From Rhodospirillum rubrum ATCC 11170 (GTDB lineage: Bacteria; Pseudomonadota; Alphaproteobacteria; Rhodospirillales; Rhodospirillaceae), in the NCBI RefSeq assembly GCF_000013085.1, contig NC_007643.1:4246501-4310500 (forward strand): a DNA stretch of 64,000 nucleotides, read 5' to 3'. The translations under genes and the position numbers were made by a program. Of this stretch, positions 54,726 through 63,836 are shown piece by piece. Numbering within the stretch: the stretch's first letter is position 1; the number at the start of each line of letters is the position of its first letter. The notes under the pieces are model-generated. The model was not told where the DNA came from and ran no database searches. It saw nothing but the letters and a program-made list of their open reading frames with translations.

Positions 54726-57700
54726 CTAATCCTCGCAAACAGGCACCCATGACGGGACTGGACCGCCGAACAGCGTCTCCACCTGCTTTTTCGCGGGTGG
54801 CTCGAAATACGTGTAATGCTTTATTTCCCAATCTCCGTCTTGCTGCCAGTACAGGCTTGTGAAGTTCAAACGACCACCGAAGCCCTTTCCGTCACCGCCG
54901 TACACATTTTTTTCCCCAGCAATCACCCACACCGGTGCCAACCCCGCTTTGTCTAAGGTTCGCAGGAATGCTTCGCGGTCCACTAGCGCCGCGTGTGGGC
55001 CTTGCTCGGTCAAGGCTGGATCAAAAAATCTAATCGACCCAGCCCTGTCGAGGAACGTTGGCCGCCGGCCATCTGACATGTGGAGTTCCATGTCACGGAT
55101 CAGCCATGGCGCCGGCATCTCGACCCGGATTGCATCATCGATAGAGCCGTCATATCCGCCGCGCTCGCAGGTGTATTCAGTGACTGTGGGTCGAGCGGCC
55201 GTGGGAAGGGAACCCAACCCGTCCCCCGGTTCCTCCCAGTCCGAAAAATCGGAGAATGATGTGTGCCATGGATACTCGCCGATGTAGTGTTCGTGGCCGT
55301 AGATTTCGATGAACGGCAGGGCGTGCGGGTCACTGAGGCGCTTTGTCTGGAGCCCTCTCAGCAAACGGCTCAGGTCTCTCCGCTTGACGACAACGCAATT
55401 GATGCGCGCCCAACTATCCATTCCGCGCTCGTCATCTCCCCACGGCCGTTCGCCAACAGATGTGAAGCTGTGCAGAACGAGCCAACGTCCGCTATCCCGC
55501 CCAGCAACGTCGATACAGCGGACGTCATTGATCATGCCATCCTGGCTATGGAGCCATTGAAGGCGCTCGGTCGGGGTCGACGCTTTCAGCACTGGATGGA
55601 TGGGTGACCACCACACCGGTTCATCGAATCTGGTCCCCCCGTCATCCTGGGCCGATTCGGCAAGGAGAGATGGGTCTATGTCTCGCAGGCTACCGCAGGT
55701 TTCTCCGGGATAAGATCCGGGCGCCTCGCCAGCGTTTCTTCCTCCGATGAAGGCGCAGTTATCGGCCAAACGACCTCCTAGTTCATACAAGCTAAGCCAC
55801 TGATATTTTTTGCCGATACGCTCCACAGAATGAGACATCCTGCCGTGACTGATCTGTCGGCCACGGTCAAAGGCCCCGTGCAGTTGCTCGGACCAGCCGA
55901 GATCATGGGCGCGCATGCAAACCCATCGACGAGCCCAACGCTGGTTAAACAGGGCGGTGCTTCGACCAGCCCATGAGCCCATTCCATTCGCTATCCATGG
56001 CTGGATGCTCACCCGGTAGTCTTCCCACGCGTCACTGGTGATAGTGCTGCGGAAGGCACGCTCGCTTTCCTCAAAAGCTTCTCGCTCTGGCGTCTGTTCC
56101 CAACGGCCGCGGCCATTAAGAAGTTTTGCTTTTTCTGCCATCTCCATGAAGGCGGTGACAGCTTCGGGCGATGCCGTGGCACTGAAATCGGCTAACCATG
56201 ACAGCCCAACTTCAGGGTCGCTTGGCAGCCTTGTTACTCCCAGCGGTGCAGGGCTCCAATTCCTAACGTGGCTGTCGATCACGTAGCGCGCGAAATCGCC
56301 ATCCTGGACGGCAGAACTGACAATTTGGTCGGAATAACGGGCTCCCGATCCGTATGTGTCGGTATAATTCTCGATGATTTCGTTGGGGATATGCTCCAGC
56401 GGCCATGGACTGCGGTACGGGGGACGCGCTTTCGTCAGGTCGACCTCAGGCGGCAAACACTGCCTCCACAACGCATACTCCACGATTCCCCGGCCGTGAT
56501 CGCGGATCAAGGTATTGAGCGGCGGTGCCCCGGCGTCGAAGAGTGTCGTGTATACCGCCAGGGCCAGAGTGCCGATCGTGCCCTCATCCATCATCCCCTG
56601 CAGCAACGCGCCGTAGATCGCCGCCAGAAGGCGTTCGCGCAGGTAGTCGTCGTCAATCTCCCAGAACCGCGCCAACAGGTTGGCGGCCAGATTGGGACGC
56701 TTTGCCATCAGAGAAGATAGCGCCTTGGTGGCGCGGTCGCGTACAGTGCGGTTCGAAGTGGTGAGGCACCAGCTTAGGGTGATGCCCGCCAACTCAGCGC
56801 GACGATCTTCGATGACGTCGAAGCCATTGCTCCAGGCCCATTCGATAAGCGTCATAATCGGGGAATGTTCATCTGCTCCGATTAACGAGATGGGGATGGA
56901 CCATTTCGCATCCCGCTCCGGCATCGGCCATGCCTTCAATTGATCGTGAAGATAAAGGCCGTTGAACTGGTTGTCCGGCTCGGTCGCCACATGCAGCAGG
57001 ATACTCAGAACCTCTTTCTCACCTAAAATCCGGTGCACAAGGTCTAGCGTCCTCTGTGTGAAGTTCTGCTGCGCGCGCCAGAGCAGGCTCTCACGGAAAG
57101 CCTCTTGGACGCTGTAAGAGGTCTTTGCCGGCAACAGGTCCGGCAGTTCTTGTCCGAAACGTTCGGGAAGCTGCACAGCCAAAGCCTCAACTACCCCCGC
57201 CATTTCCCATGCCAATGGTTCAGTGACATACCGGAGCAGCGGAGCATCCGCGGCAAAGGCGGCAGCGGGACTGGCGGCGCCTATATGAACATCTATCAGA
57301 CGAGCAGCGATCACATGGTCGCTGAAGCGCTGGAAAGTGAAGCGAACGACTTCGGCCCCGTCGTCGTCAACCTCCACCGTCAGCATGCCTTCGCTCTCAA
57401 GCTGAGTAAGGAGATCGCGATTCCGGTCCGCCTGAGAAGGCAAGATGGCGTCGAACAGGGGTTGTACCTGCTCCACAGGGAGACGTTCTGTTACTCCCCA
57501 GGCCATCGCCTCGGCCAGCGCTTCGATTGCCCTCTTGACGATTTTCCGGCGGGTGTCCAGTTGAAGACGTCGTTCCACAAAACTTTGGACGGCATCACGG
57601 TAGAAGGAAAAAATTGCCGTCACACCGGTCATGCCGCGTGGGAACTCGCGCTGCTGATTTCTTTCAAGAGCGTCACAAAGGGTTTTCAGGAACAGCGGGA

Positions 57701-59237
57701 CATTCAGCTCAGGTGCCGGCACCGGCGCACCCGGCAGGACAAAACCACGGGCCTTCAGGTATGCACGCGCATCCTTACTGCCAAAGCCGTGGTGCTCCAG
57801 CCGGGGCAGAACCTCCTCGGTTAGCGAGTCGGGGATGACGTGTGCAAGATAAGTCGTGCGGCAGGACAAGATCACCCCAAGATGCGGAAATGCCTCCACC
57901 TGCTTGAGAAAACCCGCCAACCGGCTAGGCCATAAGGCCGTGCCTTTCCGCTCGTTGAGCGCGTCAACAAGGATTAGTCCCCTGACACCCGCTGCCTGAG
58001 CTGCAGCATCGAGAGCGCCGAGAAAGTGCTGTGTGCTTGTCCCTGCTGGCATATCCAGCTCACGGAGGATCTGATCCCATGGATTGCCCTCGGTGAAATT
58101 CTGCCCCAGCAACAGCACCGCCGGCCGGCAACGTTCGATCTGGTAGGCCGCCACGTCGGCGAGCAGATGTGATTTGCCGACGCCCCCACCTCCGTGCACG
58201 AGGATCTGGCTCTGGTTGACGTAAGCCCAGCTTTCTCCTTCCAATTCAAGGCTCATGCTGTGAATTGAGTTGTGCAATTCCCTGAGGTCGCGGTATGCCC
58301 TGTCGCGACGGTCCTTGGCATCCTTAACGCCGTCCGCGTTGTTATATAGCCAAGCGAATGTTCTCTCTAATGCGCGCGCGGCGGCATTCAAGGCGTCCCG
58401 GCATTGCTTAAGCGGATAAAAGTGTGATGCGGTCGGCGGCTCCGACGGCAAGGTTGCTTCGAGCGATAGTAGGGATTGAGCGAAATCTGCGGGTAAGGGA
58501 GCGGTGACCTCGGCCAGGAGCGTGGCCGATTGAACTGCTGACCGTCCGTGGCGGAAAATATCCCGTACCCAGGTCTCCATCTGGCGGTGGAGGTCTGGGT
58601 CACGCGCCAATCCAAGTAAGGCCCGGCGGATCGGGAGAGTGACACTTGTATCGGCCGTGTAGCGGTTGCCAAGGTCAGCCGCAGCCGATTCAAATTTTTG
58701 TTGGAACCACGCCACCGTAAGAAGTTGTTGGTTAAACCAGTAAAAAGTTCTTCCGGCGTATTGTGAGGGTTCACGAGTAAGGCGTTCTTTCAGAGTGCTG
58801 GCATTCCACAACTCAATGGTTAAGCGACGACTTGATTCGGTGGCCTTTTTTATCTTTCTGTCGCGCCAAGCCTGCCATTTTTCCAGAGGAGTCTTGCCTC
58901 TTCCCGTTCGAGCGTCAGACAAGTCAAACGGTATGCAAACCACGTAACGGGTGAGCATCGGGTGTTTGGTCAGCGCTTGGTTGAGCGCTGAATCGAGGTC
59001 GCGGAGCAGGTTATGTACGTCCCAATAGTACTTAACCTGCCACCCTGTTTCTTGGCCGTCTGGAAAACGGGTGAAGCACTCTACCCCGGCATCAGCCCCC
59101 GCGCCCTTGCGGTAATGTTCCGCCTCTGGGGCGCGTGGCTCGAGAGAGGCAAACTGGCAGCACAACTCCTCAAACGCTCTATGGCGGCTGCCGCCGTGCT
59201 CTCGAATGTTTTTAAAGTCGATATCAGGCAACGGCAT
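54726..59237 (-). CDS. Nuclease-STAND NTPase, Avs-like putative antiphage protein
   Basis: 1503 residues. N-terminal restriction-endonuclease-like domain (about 1-165): AFEELCCQFA with Glu23/24, GAGADAGVECF with Asp49, and TGWQVKYY with Gln67-x-Lys69, the PD-(D/E)xK pattern. A helical linker (about 170-320) leads to a STAND/NACHT NTPase with Walker A ILVHGGGGVGKSHLL (Lys355) and Walker B GLILVDALNE (Asp425), then LGVILSCRTTYL as sensor. The remaining 900 residues are helical-repeat-like and would recognise a ligand. Architecture matches Avs-type sensors that bind phage proteins and then cut DNA. Stands alone between DUF302 and the hsp20 operon, with no partner gene. ATG at 59237 has no strong Shine-Dalgarno. 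Confidence 0.85.
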   Translation of the reverse strand: MPLPDIDFKNIREHGGSRHRAFEELCCQFASLEPRAPEAEHYRKGAGADAGVECFTRFPDGQETGWQVKYYWDVHNLLRDLDSALNQALTKHPMLTRYVVCIPFDLSDARTGRGKTPLEKWQAWRDRKIKKATESSRRLTIELWNASTLKERLTREPSQYAGRTFYWFNQQLLTVAWFQQKFESAAADLGNRYTADTSVTLPIRRALLGLARDPDLHRQMETWVRDIFRHGRSAVQSATLLAEVTAPLPADFAQSLLSLEATLPSEPPTASHFYPLKQCRDALNAAARALERTFAWLYNNADGVKDAKDRRDRAYRDLRELHNSIHSMSLELEGESWAYVNQSQILVHGGGGVGKSHLLADVAAYQIERCRPAVLLLGQNFTEGNPWDQILRELDMPAGTSTQHFLGALDAAAQAAGVRGLILVDALNERKGTALWPSRLAGFLKQVEAFPHLGVILSCRTTYLAHVIPDSLTEEVLPRLEHHGFGSKDARAYLKARGFVLPGAPVPAPELNVPLFLKTLCDALERNQQREFPRGMTGVTAIFSFYRDAVQSFVERRLQLDTRRKIVKRAIEALAEAMAWGVTERLPVEQVQPLFDAILPSQADRNRDLLTQLESEGMLTVEVDDDGAEVVRFTFQRFSDHVIAARLIDVHIGAASPAAAFAADAPLLRYVTEPLAWEMAGVVEALAVQLPERFGQELPDLLPAKTSYSVQEAFRESLLWRAQQNFTQRTLDLVHRILGEKEVLSILLHVATEPDNQFNGLYLHDQLKAWPMPERDAKWSIPISLIGADEHSPIMTLIEWAWSNGFDVIEDRRAELAGITLSWCLTTSNRTVRDRATKALSSLMAKRPNLAANLLARFWEIDDDYLRERLLAAIYGALLQGMMDEGTIGTLALAVYTTLFDAGAPPLNTLIRDHGRGIVEYALWRQCLPPEVDLTKARPPYRSPWPLEHIPNEIIENYTDTYGSGARYSDQIVSSAVQDGDFARYVIDSHVRNWSPAPLGVTRLPSDPEVGLSWLADFSATASPEAVTAFMEMAEKAKLLNGRGRWEQTPEREAFEESERAFRSTITSDAWEDYRVSIQPWIANGMGSWAGRSTALFNQRWARRWVCMRAHDLGWSEQLHGAFDRGRQISHGRMSHSVERIGKKYQWLSLYELGGRLADNCAFIGGRNAGEAPGSYPGETCGSLRDIDPSLLAESAQDDGGTRFDEPVWWSPIHPVLKASTPTERLQWLHSQDGMINDVRCIDVAGRDSGRWLVLHSFTSVGERPWGDDERGMDSWARINCVVVKRRDLSRLLRGLQTKRLSDPHALPFIEIYGHEHYIGEYPWHTSFSDFSDWEEPGDGLGSLPTAARPTVTEYTCERGGYDGSIDDAIRVEMPAPWLIRDMELHMSDGRRPTFLDRAGSIRFFDPALTEQGPHAALVDREAFLRTLDKAGLAPVWVIAGEKNVYGGDGKGFGGRLNFTSLYWQQDGDWEIKHYTYFEPPAKKQVETLFGGPVPSWVPVCED

Positions 59238-59401
59238 AAAGAGAGGGCATATCCGAAAGATTGAGATCCTTTAATCTGACCCGCTCGCCGTAAAAGAGCA
59301 AACATTGATTTTTACATGGCACCAGAAGATTGTGCGCTGTTTGCTAAGAATGCTCACATCGCTTTTTTGCAGCAACCTTATCCCATATCCTTCGCGGCTC
59401 G

Positions 59402-59426
59402 GGGCCCGATCTGGCCGATCGGGCCC
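59402..59426. terminator. Strong hairpin downstream of DUF1150 gene
   Basis: GGGCCCGATC (59402-59411) and GATCGGGCCC (59417-59426) form a perfect 10-base stem with loop TGGCC, 34 bases past the DUF1150 stop on the minus strand. No T-run, so it may act as an mRNA-stabilising or bidirectional barrier before the STAND gene. Confidence 0.45.
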
Positions 59427-59460
59427 GCTTGAGCGAAAGGCGCCGAAGGGGTGTCGCCGC

Positions 59461-59715
59461 TCAGTGCAGCGGCATCGGCTGCATATCGTGCTGGCGGATG
59501 GCCACATGGGCCAGATCCAGGCTGGGCGCCCAGCCGATGCGCAGGCCGTTGGCGGCGTGGATGGTGAAGCCGGCGATCGGCTGCTGGGCATCGGCGGCCG
59601 TGGCGGCCCGGGCATAGGCCAGGGCGTTAAGGCCGAGGACCGCCAGTTCCTCGATATTGGCCGGGCCGGGAATGGCCGGGTGCTCGGCGGACTCTTGGAA
59701 ATTCTTGTCACTCAT
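59461..59715 (-). CDS. DUF1150 family small protein
   Basis: 84 residues. Family text: NIEELAVLGLNALAYARAAT, FTIHAANGLRIGWAP and HDMQPMPLH near the end. DUF1150 proteins occur almost only in alphaproteobacteria, downstream of small heat-shock genes. ATG at 59715 follows AAGGAG. Function unknown; co-expression with Hsp20 suggests a stress role. Confidence 0.88.
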   Translation of the reverse strand: MSDKNFQESAEHPAIPGPANIEELAVLGLNALAYARAATAADAQQPIAGFTIHAANGLRIGWAPSLDLAHVAIRQHDMQPMPLH

Positions 59716-59856
59716 GATGGGACTCCTTTGTGACCGAATCCGGTGATCCCTCTGGCTTGATCCTCGGGCGTTTCTAGCGGTGGTTATGATGTCTAACGCC
59801 CGGTAATCGCCTTGGGTTCGACCGCCCCGCCGTCTGTTGGACGCGCGGGTGGATTG

Positions 59857-60330
59857 TCAGGCGCGGTCTTTGGCGGAAACGTCGATGGTACGGGCGCTGT
59901 CGGCGGGATCGCCGCTTCCTTTGGCGTCGATGCGGATATGACGGACCTTGGGCTCGGGAATCGGCCGCTCTAGGTCGATGTGCAGCAGGCCGTTCTCCAA
60001 GCTGGCACCGATGATCTCGATCCCCTCGGCCAGGACGAAGGCCCGTTGAAACTGCCGCGAGGCGATGCCGCGGTGCAGGAAGATCCGCTCGGCGTCGTCT
60101 TGTTGGCGCCGTCCGCGAATGACCAGTTGATTGTCTTCGACCGCGACGGAAAGGTCGGATTCGGCGAAGCCGGCGACGGCCAGAGTGATCCTCAGGCCAA
60201 CTTCGCTGACCTGCTCGATATTATAGGGGGGATACCCCTCGGCCTGGGTCTTGGCGACGCGGTCGAGCACGCGTTCGAAATGGTCAAAGCCTAACAGCAG
60301 CGGACTGTTGAAAACGGACAGTCGGGTCAC
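59857..60330 (-). CDS. Small heat-shock protein, Hsp20/IbpA family
   Basis: 157 residues from a GTG at 60330 with GGAGGAGG upstream; the longer frame is rejected. Alpha-crystallin domain: YPPYNIEQVSEVGLRITLAV, EDNQLVIRGRRQQDD, FQRAFVLAEGIEIIGASLEN and GLLHIDLERPIPE with a C-terminal extension. ATP-independent holdase. The N-terminus TRLSVFNSPLLLGFDHFERV is like IbpA. Followed by DUF1150 after 141 bases. Confidence 0.93.
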   Translation of the reverse strand: MTRLSVFNSPLLLGFDHFERVLDRVAKTQAEGYPPYNIEQVSEVGLRITLAVAGFAESDLSVAVEDNQLVIRGRRQQDDAERIFLHRGIASRQFQRAFVLAEGIEIIGASLENGLLHIDLERPIPEPKVRHIRIDAKGSGDPADSARTIDVSAKDRA

Positions 60331-60472
60331 TTGCGTCCTCCTCCTTGGGTCGTCGAGCGAGCACACATGGGCGAAAGGACGGGGTGGGCCCAGGTCCGGC
60401 GCCATGCCGGTCGGCCCCAAATGGGCGCCGACCTTGCCCCTATTATGTCGGTTGGGCGGGTGCCCGCGTCAA
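60331..60472 (-). promoter_or_regulatory. Candidate promoter and structured 5' leader of hsp20
   Basis: On the minus strand TTGACG (60467-60472) and CATAAT (60442-60447) are spaced by 19 bases. The leader of about 100 bases can fold: GGTCGG and CCGACC pair at 60410-60434, and the Shine-Dalgarno GGAGGAGG lies next to a TGCTCGCTCG stretch that could pair with it. This would fit a ROSE-type RNA thermometer, known for alphaproteobacterial hsp20 genes. Inference only. Confidence 0.4.
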
Positions 60473-60615
60473 GTTACAGGGCGGCGCGCGGGGGGCGATA
60501 AGAGACTTTCGGCTCAAGAATGCAGTCTTTCGGGTATTTCGGAGGGTCTCGACCTTTCGATCCCAAGCCGTCCGCGGTACAAGGGACGCCGGTCCGTCCT
60601 TCCGGAGTTCACCCC

Positions 60616-62634
60616 ATGCTCCCAGACTCGCCGCAGCCAGACCCGCCCCTGACGGTGCAGGACCTTCTTGATAGCCTTGATGATGACCTGATGGTGGTCG
60701 ATGGGGCGGGACGGGTGATCTCGACCGGGCGGCGCGGCGCCGCCCGCCTGGGGTTGACCGATAAGGCGCAGGCGCTGGGCTGCGATCCCTTCGCCCTGTT
60801 GCCCCCCGATGTGGCGACGGGGCGGCGCTCCGCCCTGGCCCGGGTGGTCGCGTGCTGTGTGGCCGAAACCCTCGAAGATCGCCACGATGGTCACTGGTGG
60901 TCGGTGCGGATGATCCCTTTGATCGAAAGGGCGGCGGCCGGCCGGCCGGAAAGCCGGGCCGAGGACCGTCTGGCGCGGGCGGTGATCTTGCGGATTCGCG
61001 ATGTCACCGGCACCCGCGCCCTGGCCCTGGCCCTGGGCGATAGCGAGGAGCGCTTTCGCGGCACCTTTGATGCCGCCGGCCATGGCATGGCCCTGATCGA
61101 TACGGAGGGCCATTTCCGCATGGTCAACCCGATGCTGCGCGCCCTGCTGGGGATCGACGCCGCCCATCCCGGCGATCTGGCCGCCGTGGTTTTCCCCGGC
61201 GATATCAAGATCGCCATTGATATGATCCGCCGCCTCGCCGCCGAGATCGAACCGTCGCTGACCGTGCGGTTGCGCTTTGTCGGCGCCGATGGGGCGACGG
61301 TCTGGGGGCTGGTCAGCGCCACCTTGCAGCGCCCCCGGGTGGGCGAGCGCGCCTATGTGGTCATGCATCTGCGCGACATCACCCAGGAGCAACTGGCCGA
61401 GGGCCGCCTGCGCGCCGCCAAGGAAGAGGCCGATCGCGCCAGCCGGGCGAAAACCCGCTTCCTGGCCGCCGCCAGCCACGATCTGCGCCAGCCGTTGCAG
61501 GCGCTCAATATGTTCATCTCGGTGCTGGCCGGGCGTGAAAACGATCCGTGGCGCGCCGCCATCATCGGCAAGATCGAAAAGACCGCCGACGCCTTGACGG
61601 CGCTGCTTGATACCCTGCTCGATATTTCCAAGCTCGATGCCGGGCTGATGCGCTGCGAGCCGCGCGACGTGATGATCGGCGGGCTGCTTGCCCGCTTGAG
61701 CGAGGAATTCCAGCCGCTGGCGGTGTCACGGGGGCTGGCGTTGCGCGCCGTCGCCTCCAGCGCCGCCGTCCATGCCGATCCGGCCCTGGTGGAAATCGTC
61801 CTGCGCAATTTTCTGGGCAACGCCCTGCGCTATACCCCGAGCGGGCGGGTGCTGGTCGGGGCGCGGCGGCGCGGCGACGGCGTCGAGATCCAGGTGCTTG
61901 ATACGGGGCCGGGGATCGCGCCCGAACAGCACGGGTTGATCTTCGAGGATTTTCACCAAGTCGAGAACCCGGCCCGCGAAAAGGGCGAGGGGCTGGGCCT
62001 GGGACTGGCGATCGTCAAACGGGTGGCCCTGCTGCTGGGGGCCCGCGTCGGGGTGCGGTCGCTGCCCGGGCGCGGGTCGTGTTTCACCATCCGCCTGCCC
62101 GGGCCGCAAGGCAGGGCGATCGAGCGCCCCGAGGACGGGCTGCTCGGCGTTTCGGCCCAGGCGGCGCGCGGGCTGACCGTGCTGCTGATCGATGACGATC
62201 CGGCGGTGCTTGATGGCCTGACCCTGGTTCTTGAGGCTTGGGATTGCGAGGTGCTGGCCTTCGCCGATCTCGACGGCCTGCGCGAGGGCCTGGGTTCGGG
62301 GGGATTTCTCGCAGCCCCGGATGTGATCCTCAGCGATTTCCGCCTGGGCAAGGGGGAGAACGGCGTCGAGGCGGTTCGTCTGGTGCGCGATCACTTCGCC
62401 CAGGCGGTGCCGGCCCTGCTGCTGACGGGCGATACCGCTCCCCAGCGCTTGCGCGAAGCCGACGCCAGCGGCCTGCCACTGCTGCATAAGCCGGTCAAGC
62501 CCGAGGTTCTGCGCGGCGCCCTGGCCGATGTCATCGCCGGCGGCCTGACCCTGGATGATGGCCTGCCCGGCGGCGAGGGCGCCGATCCCCGGGCCGTCGG
62601 TCCGCCGGGAGGGGGGGCGGGCGGCGGGCCGTGA
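60616..62634 (+). CDS. PAS-domain hybrid histidine kinase with receiver
   Basis: 672 residues, no membrane segment, so a soluble sensor. Two PAS-like domains (about 15-145 and 150-285; GTFDAAGHGMALIDTEGHFR). Histidine kinase core: H-box AAASHDLRQPLQALNMFISV, N-box LRNFLGNALRYTPSG, G1 DTGPGIAPEQHGLIF and G2 GEGLGLGLAIVKRV. C-terminal receiver with LLIDDDPAVLDGL, phosphoacceptor Asp in ILSDFRLGKGENG, and HKPVKP. ATG at 60616 is chosen with GGAG nine bases before. A long C-terminal Gly/Pro-rich tail follows. Output regulator is not adjacent. Confidence 0.92.
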   Translation: MLPDSPQPDPPLTVQDLLDSLDDDLMVVDGAGRVISTGRRGAARLGLTDKAQALGCDPFALLPPDVATGRRSALARVVACCVAETLEDRHDGHWWSVRMIPLIERAAAGRPESRAEDRLARAVILRIRDVTGTRALALALGDSEERFRGTFDAAGHGMALIDTEGHFRMVNPMLRALLGIDAAHPGDLAAVVFPGDIKIAIDMIRRLAAEIEPSLTVRLRFVGADGATVWGLVSATLQRPRVGERAYVVMHLRDITQEQLAEGRLRAAKEEADRASRAKTRFLAAASHDLRQPLQALNMFISVLAGRENDPWRAAIIGKIEKTADALTALLDTLLDISKLDAGLMRCEPRDVMIGGLLARLSEEFQPLAVSRGLALRAVASSAAVHADPALVEIVLRNFLGNALRYTPSGRVLVGARRRGDGVEIQVLDTGPGIAPEQHGLIFEDFHQVENPAREKGEGLGLGLAIVKRVALLLGARVGVRSLPGRGSCFTIRLPGPQGRAIERPEDGLLGVSAQAARGLTVLLIDDDPAVLDGLTLVLEAWDCEVLAFADLDGLREGLGSGGFLAAPDVILSDFRLGKGENGVEAVRLVRDHFAQAVPALLLTGDTAPQRLREADASGLPLLHKPVKPEVLRGALADVIAGGLTLDDGLPGGEGADPRAVGPPGGGAGGGP

Positions 62635-62792
62635 GCGGCCCCCTCTTTGTTTGATTTCCGCAAAACGCCGCCCTCAAGACCATGGCTTGAACCGCCGCGC
62701 ACGCATACAAACATATCTCAGCCGACGAGACGGGGTGGACCGGGGACCGGGGGTCGACCGGCGAAGACCCGGGGGACACAGGGAGGACCGGG

Positions 62793-62969
62793 ATGTTGAG
62801 TAAACCGCTGCTGACGGTCCATGAGGCCGCCCAGCTTCTCAAGGTCAAGGAGGCGACGATCCGTCAATGGATCCGCGACCAGCAGATGCGCGCTATCAAA
62901 TTCGGCCGGGAATGGCGGATCGCCGAAGCCGATCTTGAACGCTTCGTCAACGACCACGCCAATCGCTAG
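62793..62969 (+). CDS. Excisionase-type HTH DNA-binding protein (58 aa)
   Basis: Short protein: LTVHEAAQLLKVKEATIRQW and IRDQQMRAIKFGREWRIAEA, ending DLERFVNDHANR, a complete MerR/excisionase (HTH_17) winged helix. GGGAGGACC lies directly before the ATG. Likely a small DNA-binding regulator. No recombinase is adjacent. Convergent with the broken lysE gene. Confidence 0.82.
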   Translation: MLSKPLLTVHEAAQLLKVKEATIRQWIRDQQMRAIKFGREWRIAEADLERFVNDHANR

Positions 62970-62990
62970 GGCGGTTCCGGTCCTTGCGGA

Positions 62991-63632
62991 TCAAGCGAGC
63001 ATCGGAACGATCGACAGCACCAGCAAGCCGGCCATGGTTCCGTTGAACAGGGCGCGGCGGCGGGCGCTGACGCCCAGCCATTGGCCGATGGCCACGCCAA
63101 AGCCCGCTCAGGCCGCCGAACTCGCCAGACCGACGGCGATGAAAACGACGACGATCACCAGGATCTGGGCCAGCCGCTGATCGCCGGCGTCGAGGGAACT
63201 CGGCGAGGTGAAGGTCGCCAGGGCGCTGATGACGATCACCCAGCCCTTGGGATTGGCCCATTGAAAGGCGGCGGCCTGCAAAAAGCCCAGGGGCCGGGCC
63301 CTGGCTTTCGCCTTCTTCCCCTCGCCGGCCGCGTCGGTCGCGGGCGCCGTCGTCGGCAAGGTGGCGATGCGCCAAGCCAGATACAGCAAATAACAGCCGC
63401 CGATGAGGGCGATCAGGCGCTGCAGGCCGGGGATGGCGGTGAAGGCCGCCCCCAGGCCCAGGCCGACGGCGACGAACATCAACGGAAAGCCCAGGGCGAC
63501 GCCCAGCAAATGGGGAAAGGTGCGGCGGAAGCCGAAGGCCGCCCCCGAGGTGGTCAGCATCACGTTGTTGGGACCGGGGGTGAAGAACATGGTCACGGCG
63601 AAGAGAACCAAAGGCAAAAGAGACTCGGACAT
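62991..63632 (-). pseudogene. LysE/RhtB exporter interrupted by in-frame TGA
   Basis: The frame from the ATG at 63632 (TGGAGAG upstream) to the TGA at 62991-62993 would give 213 residues, the usual size. It is broken by TGA at 63108-63110 (codon 175). Sequence on both sides is family-like in the same frame: FFTPGPNNVMLTTSGAAFGF and FQWANPKGWVIVISAL before, and VAIGQWLGVSARRRALFNGT plus MAGLLVLSIVP after. The stop replaces the conserved Trp of the last helix region, so TGG to TGA is the likely change. It loses the last two helices. Divergent from a MocR-type regulator. Confidence 0.85.
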
Positions 63633-63792
63633 CGGATTCTCTCCACAACCTGTCATAGGACACTTTGGCGAAAGTCGGCGAGGTGATCCGCCGTTGACCG
63701 CTCTTTTTCCCGGAAATTCCGTCTTTTCTGGGGAGAATGCGGCGATCCGCCTTGTAGGACGCTTTAAAGGGGTCTATCAGTCAAGGGGTCTT

Positions 63793-63806
63793 GTGAACTA
63801 GGTCAC
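63793..63806. promoter_or_regulatory. Near-palindrome between the divergent exporter and regulator genes
   Basis: GTGAACTAGGTCAC has matching outer GTGA/TCAC and a CTAG centre, with one mismatched pair. It lies 31 bases before the GTG of the MocR-type gene in the shared intergenic region, so it may be its operator. Confidence 0.35.
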
Positions 63807-63836
63807 TTTTGGTCTCTGCGATGGAAGGTTTCTCCG

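Noticed and set aside
63108-63110. Selenocysteine reading of the in-frame TGA
   Set aside because: The position is a conserved Trp in LysE proteins, no SECIS-like hairpin is obvious, and LysE proteins are not selenoproteins.
63683-63756. Direct repeat GATCCGCC twice upstream of the exporter/regulator pair
   Set aside because: Eight bases in GC-rich DNA are expected by chance; kept only as background to the palindrome at 63793.
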